DNA of 64,000 nt from assembly GCF_000426645.1 (NCBI RefSeq), contig NZ_AUFT01000001.1:62001-126000 (forward strand), read 5' to 3'. Source of the DNA: Nakamurella lactea DSM 19367 (GTDB taxonomy: Bacteria > Actinomycetota > Actinomycetes > Mycobacteriales > Nakamurellaceae). Below the pieces are notes generated by a model that did no database searches, had not been told where the DNA came from, and saw nothing but the letters and a program-made list of their open reading frames with translations. A program made the position numbers and the translations under genes. This document shows positions 60,589 through 64,000 of this stretch, in pieces. Numbering within the stretch: the stretch's first letter is position 1; every line of letters begins with the position of its first letter.

Positions 60589-61812
60589 ATGACAGACCAC
60601 GACGTCGTCGTCACCGGTATCGGCGCCACCACTCCCCTCGGCGGGACCGCGCCGGAGACCTGGCAGGCCCTGCTGGACGGGGTCAACGGGGTGACGGCGA
60701 ACACCGAGCCGTGGGTGGAGAAGTTCGACCTGCCGGTGCGGATCAAGGCTGCGCTCAAGGTCGAGCCGACCGAGGTGATCCCCCGGGTGGAGGCCCGCCG
60801 GCTGGACCGCTGTCAGCAGGTGGCACTGGTCGCCGCCCGCGAGGCCTGGGCCGACGCCGGCTCCCCAGAGATCGATCCCGAGCGGTTGGGCGTCGTGGTC
60901 GGCACCGGCATCGGCGGCGCGCTCACCCTGCTCGGCCAGGACGATCTGCTGGAGACCGAGGGGCTGCGCAAGGTCGCGGTGCTCACCATCCCGATGCTGA
61001 TGCCGAACGGCCCGGCCGCCGCTGTCGGGCTGTGGGCGAAGGCCCGCGGCGGGGTGCACGCCCCCGTCTCCGCCTGCGCCTCCGGCGCCGAGGGCATCGC
61101 CTGGGCCTGGCGGATGATCCGCGACGGCGACATCGACGTGGCGATCGCCGGTGGCGCGGAGGCCTGCATCACCTCACTGCCGGTCGCCGGGTTCTCCCAG
61201 ATGCGCGCCATGTCCACCCGCAACGACGACCCGGCGACGGCCTCGCGGCCGTTCGACGTCGACCGCGACGGGTTCATCCTCGGCGAGGGCGCCGGGATGA
61301 TGATCCTGGAGCGCCGAGATCATGCCGTTGCACGGGGCGCCCAGATCTACGGCACGCTGGCCGGCGTCGGGATGAGCAACGACGCGTACCACATCACCGC
61401 CCCGGAGCCGAACGGCGAGGGCCAGACCAGAGCGGTCGAGAAGGCGATCCGCAGCGCGGGTCTGACGGCCGCCGACGTCGGCCATGTCAACGCCCATGCC
61501 ACCTCCACCCCGGTCGGCGACGTCGGCGAGGCCAACATGATCAAGCGGGCCATCGGCGACCACACGGTGGTCACCGCCAACAAGTCGATGACCGGTCACC
61601 TGCTGGGTGCCTCCGGCGCCGTCGAGGGCATCGCCACCCTGCTCGCGGTCAAGCACGGCATCATTCCCGGGACCAAGAACGTGTTCAATCTCGACCCGGC
61701 CATCGAGGTCGACGTCGCTACCGAGAACCGCGAGGTCAACCTGACCGCCGCGCTCAACGACTCGTTCGGCTTCGGCGGCCACAACGTCGCCCTGCTGTTC
61801 ACCAAGGACTGA
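60589..61812 (+). CDS. fabF: beta-ketoacyl-ACP synthase II
   Basis: Elongating condensing enzyme. The 407-residue protein has Cys163 (PVSACASGAEGI), His303 (NAHATSTPVGD) and His337 (KSMTGHLLGASG). It corresponds to KasA in M. tuberculosis. Only one KAS II gene is present here, whereas mycobacteria have kasA and kasB in tandem, consistent with ordinary membrane fatty acids rather than mycolates. Confidence 0.97.
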   Translation: MTDHDVVVTGIGATTPLGGTAPETWQALLDGVNGVTANTEPWVEKFDLPVRIKAALKVEPTEVIPRVEARRLDRCQQVALVAAREAWADAGSPEIDPERLGVVVGTGIGGALTLLGQDDLLETEGLRKVAVLTIPMLMPNGPAAAVGLWAKARGGVHAPVSACASGAEGIAWAWRMIRDGDIDVAIAGGAEACITSLPVAGFSQMRAMSTRNDDPATASRPFDVDRDGFILGEGAGMMILERRDHAVARGAQIYGTLAGVGMSNDAYHITAPEPNGEGQTRAVEKAIRSAGLTAADVGHVNAHATSTPVGDVGEANMIKRAIGDHTVVTANKSMTGHLLGASGAVEGIATLLAVKHGIIPGTKNVFNLDPAIEVDVATENREVNLTAALNDSFGFGGHNVALLFTKD

Positions 61813-61819
61813 TGACCCA

Positions 61820-63301
61820 GTGACGGCCACCCCCGAAACTCCCACCGCCGCACCGGATCCGGCCGCCGTGGCCGCAGCAGCTTCGTCCGCGGCGGCCACC
61901 TCGGTCGCCGAAGGACCCCGCAAGCTCGATCCGCGGGAGCCGGAGGTGCGGCTGGTCGAACTGCTGGACCCGGGCACACTGGTCGGGCTGCACCCGACGG
62001 ACACCTCGGGCGTCTGGGCGGTCCGCGGCCGGATCGACGGCGCGAAGGTGATCGCCTACTGCACCGACGCCACCCGGCAGGGCGGCGCGATGGGGTTCGA
62101 TGGCTGCCGGCACATCGTCGATGCCATCGACACCGCCATCCGCGAGCGGATCCCGGTGATCGGGCTGTGGCACTGCGGTGGGGCGCGGTTGCAGGAGGGC
62201 GCCGCCTCGCTCGACGGCGTCGGCAACATGTTCGCCGCGATGGTCAGGGCCTCGGGCCGGGTGCCGCAGATCTCGGTGGTGCTCGGCGCCGCCGCCGGCG
62301 GCGCCGCCTACGGGCCGGCCCTCACCGACATCGTGATCATGTCGCCGGAGGGGCGGATCTTCGTCACCGGACCGGATGTGGTCAAGTCGGTGACCGGCGA
62401 ACAGGTCGACATGGAGGCCCTCGGCGGGCCGTCGGCGCACGGCCGCAAGTCCGGCGTGGTGCACATCGTCGCCGACTCCGAGGAAGACGCCTTCGTCCGG
62501 GCCCGCAAGGTCACCTCGCTGTTCTCCCGGCCCGGCATTTCCGGGGTGGCCGGCATCGAGGACGATCCGGAGCTGGCAAACGTGTTGCCGGAGCAGCGGA
62601 ATCGCGCCTACAACGTCCGGCCGCTGATCAACCGCATCCTGGACGAGCCGATGGAGGAACTGCAGGCGAAGTGGGCGCCGAACATCGTCGTCGGGTTGGG
62701 CCGGCTGGCCGGCCGGAGCGTCGGCGTGGTGGCCAACAACCCGCTGCGGCTCGGCGGCTGCCTCGACTCGGTCTCCGCGGAGAAGGCATCCCGTTTCGTC
62801 CGGATGTGCGACGCCTTCGGCATACCGCTGCTGGTGATCGTCGACGTGCCCGGCTACCTGCCGGGAGTCGGCCAGGAGTGGGACGGTGTGCTGCGCCGCG
62901 GCGCCAAGCTGCTGCACGCGTTCGCCGAGGCGGTGGTCCCCCGGGTCACCCTGGTGACCCGCAAGGCGTTCGGCGGCGCCTACATCGCGATGAACTCGAA
63001 AGCGTTGGGCGCCACCGCGGTCTTCGCCTGGCCGGATGCCGAGATCGCCGTGATGGGCGCGAAGGCGGCCGTCGGCATCCTGCACCGCCGCAAGATCGCC
63101 GCGGTGCCGGAAGAGGAACGGGAAGCCTTCATCGCCCAGCTCGCGCAGGAGCAGGAGAAGATCGCCGGCGGTGTCGCCAGGGCCGTCGAGATCGGGGTGG
63201 TCGACGAGGTCATCACTCCGGCCGAGACCCGCCGCCGGGTGGCCGAGGCGCTCGCCTCCGCGCCCGCCGGCCGCGGCGCCCACGGCAACATCCCGCTGTA
63301 G
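61820..63301 (+). CDS. accD: acyl-CoA carboxylase carboxyltransferase (AccD6-like)
   Basis: Carboxyltransferase subunit that makes malonyl-CoA from acetyl-CoA. The 493-residue protein covers both crotonase-like halves (fused alpha/beta type) with LGAAAGGAAYGPALTDIVIM and VTRKAFGGAYIAMNSKAL, the two oxyanion-forming glycine motifs. It ends the operon, like accD6 (Rv2247), directly after fabF. GTG 61820 is seven bases after the fabF stop. The biotinylated AccA partner is not in the window. Confidence 0.94.
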   Translation: MTATPETPTAAPDPAAVAAAASSAAATSVAEGPRKLDPREPEVRLVELLDPGTLVGLHPTDTSGVWAVRGRIDGAKVIAYCTDATRQGGAMGFDGCRHIVDAIDTAIRERIPVIGLWHCGGARLQEGAASLDGVGNMFAAMVRASGRVPQISVVLGAAAGGAAYGPALTDIVIMSPEGRIFVTGPDVVKSVTGEQVDMEALGGPSAHGRKSGVVHIVADSEEDAFVRARKVTSLFSRPGISGVAGIEDDPELANVLPEQRNRAYNVRPLINRILDEPMEELQAKWAPNIVVGLGRLAGRSVGVVANNPLRLGGCLDSVSAEKASRFVRMCDAFGIPLLVIVDVPGYLPGVGQEWDGVLRRGAKLLHAFAEAVVPRVTLVTRKAFGGAYIAMNSKALGATAVFAWPDAEIAVMGAKAAVGILHRRKIAAVPEEEREAFIAQLAQEQEKIAGGVARAVEIGVVDEVITPAETRRRVAEALASAPAGRGAHGNIPL

Positions 63302-63310
63302 GTCTGACTC

Positions 63311-63379
63311 CTTCGGGGTACCACCGTCGACTTCTGGACATCTCCAGTGGGTGACTGCGTCGAGATCGGTACCCCGAAG
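63311..63379. terminator. inverted repeat between convergent accD and nagZ
   Basis: CTTCGGGGTACC (63311-63322) and GGTACCCCGAAG (63368-63379) are perfect inverted copies 45 bases apart, with an inner hairpin CTGGA/TCCAG near 63333-63346. A bidirectional terminator is likely. Confidence 0.65.
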
Positions 63380-63389
63380 ACGAGGAAGG

Positions 63390-64000
63390 TCAGCCTGCGG
63401 CGCGAGCCTTGGCGGCCAGTGCCCGGTGCTCCGGCGAATCGATGACGCTCATCGGCGGTTGGGCTACCCGGGCCGAGGCGATCCGCAGCGCCAGCACCGC
63501 GGTCGCGGCATCCGTCAGCCGCGTTCGATCGAGGCTGCCGTCCTTGACCGCGGTGACGATCCCGACTGCCGCGGCCTGCGGGTCGAGCGGCATCAACAGC
63601 AGGTCCTGACCGGCCTTCAGCGCCCGCCACCCGGCCTCACTGGACGGGTAGGTCTGCGTCACCGGCGTCATCTGCATCGAGTCGGAGACCGTCAGTCCGC
63701 GATACTCGAGCCCGGCGCAGTCGCCGTATCCCTTGCCGCGCAAGATGTCCGTCACCGCGTGCGAGGACAAACTGGTGGGCAGGGTGTCGGAACCGATCGC
63801 CGGGAACAGCACGTGACCGGTCATCACCAGCGCGACACCAGCCTTCACCCCGGCGGCCATCGGTACCCGGTCGGTGGCGTTCCAGCCCGCGCAGTCGTCG
63901 GTCAGGGTCGGCAGTTCGTTGTGGGTGTCGGCGGCCACCCGGCCGATGCCAGGGAAGTGCTTGATGGTGGCGGCGACGCCGCCCGATTGATATCCGCGAA
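63390..64000 (-). CDS. nagZ: GH3 beta-N-acetylhexosaminidase (NagZ type), N-terminus cut by window edge
   Basis: Removes N-acetylglucosamine from muropeptides or chitin-like chains. About 203 C-terminal residues are present. KHFPGIGRVAADTHNELP holds the KHFPG motif and the His that acts as proton donor in NagZ enzymes. LTVSDSMQM carries the nucleophile Asp. The frame runs past base 64000. A secreted form is common in Actinomycetota, but the N-terminus is not visible. A functional link with the NamZ-type muramidase in this window is plausible. Confidence 0.9.
   Translation of the reverse strand, partial: RGYQSGGVAATIKHFPGIGRVAADTHNELPTLTDDCAGWNATDRVPMAAGVKAGVALVMTGHVLFPAIGSDTLPTSLSSHAVTDILRGKGYGDCAGLEYRGLTVSDSMQMTPVTQTYPSSEAGWRALKAGQDLLLMPLDPQAAAVGIVTAVKDGSLDRTRLTDAATAVLALRIASARVAQPPMSVIDSPEHRALAAKARAAG

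Overview
The window is a chromosomal segment of a high-GC Gram-positive bacterium of the Actinomycetota. The signs are roughly 70% GC coding sequence, frequent GTG starts, NucS in the mismatch-repair role, a homodimeric AceE, PucR-type control of a type II fatty-acid cluster, and gene order that closely follows Mycobacterium tuberculosis in two blocks. A mycolate-free relative such as a Nakamurella- or Frankia-type lineage would fit, because a fabD-fabH-acpP-fabF-accD cluster occupies the position of the kas cluster. The genus is only a guess. I see no rRNA, insertion sequence, prophage, CRISPR array or integration site.

Left part (1-37 kb). After a truncated alpha/beta hydrolase comes a three-gene run with overlapping ends: an EspC-like small helical protein, a DUF1023 hydrolase, and a protein that looks like the LigD polymerase domain without its catalytic aspartates. 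Then follow a TetR regulator orthologous to mycobacterial FasR (convergent with DUF3107), nucS, an enoyl-CoA hydratase, a GH13 amylase and a sucrase/ferredoxin-like protein. Next is the conserved block, read on the minus strand from right to left: nrtL-lysA-(small membrane protein)-hom-thrC-thrB, rho, rpmE-prfA-prmC, tsaC, wecA, two AtpI/AtpZ-like proteins, atpBEFHAGDC, DUF2550, then pduO (plus strand) and murA. This is the M. tuberculosis argS-to-murA order. Lineage-specific genes interrupt it: a CREST-like membrane protein, a secreted protein, a Tat-exported NamZ-type muramidase, and a pair of small membrane proteins.

Right part (37-64 kb). A DUF3105-DUF305 pair, tRNA-Arg(CCG) and a cytochrome P450 are followed by a large sortase-anchored serine peptidase, a TRIC-type channel and tRNA-Val(TAC). 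Then comes the AhpE-DUF3052-aceE block, again in M. tuberculosis order. Between aceE and the fatty-acid genes sit cspA, a 1687-residue lectin/DUF11-repeat surface protein with an LPNTG anchor, a luciferase-like oxidoreductase and an MFS transporter. The PucR regulator and fabD-fabH-acpP-fabF-accD form the FAS-II operon. The window ends inside a GH3 beta-N-acetylhexosaminidase (NagZ type).

How the genes work together: most are core metabolism (ATP synthase, aspartate-family amino acids, fatty-acid synthesis, peptidoglycan precursor supply) and expression (rho, prfA/prmC, L31). The accessory genes are mainly envelope-facing: two sortase substrates, NamZ plus NagZ for muropeptide recycling, and secreted or membrane proteins of unknown role. 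The most unusual items are the catalytically stripped LigD-Pol homologue, the CREST-motif membrane protein beside prmC, the peptidase with Glu where subtilases have His, MurA with Asp at the fosfomycin-reactive position, and inverted repeats at the fabD start codon and within the atpD-atpC and acpP-fabF gaps.
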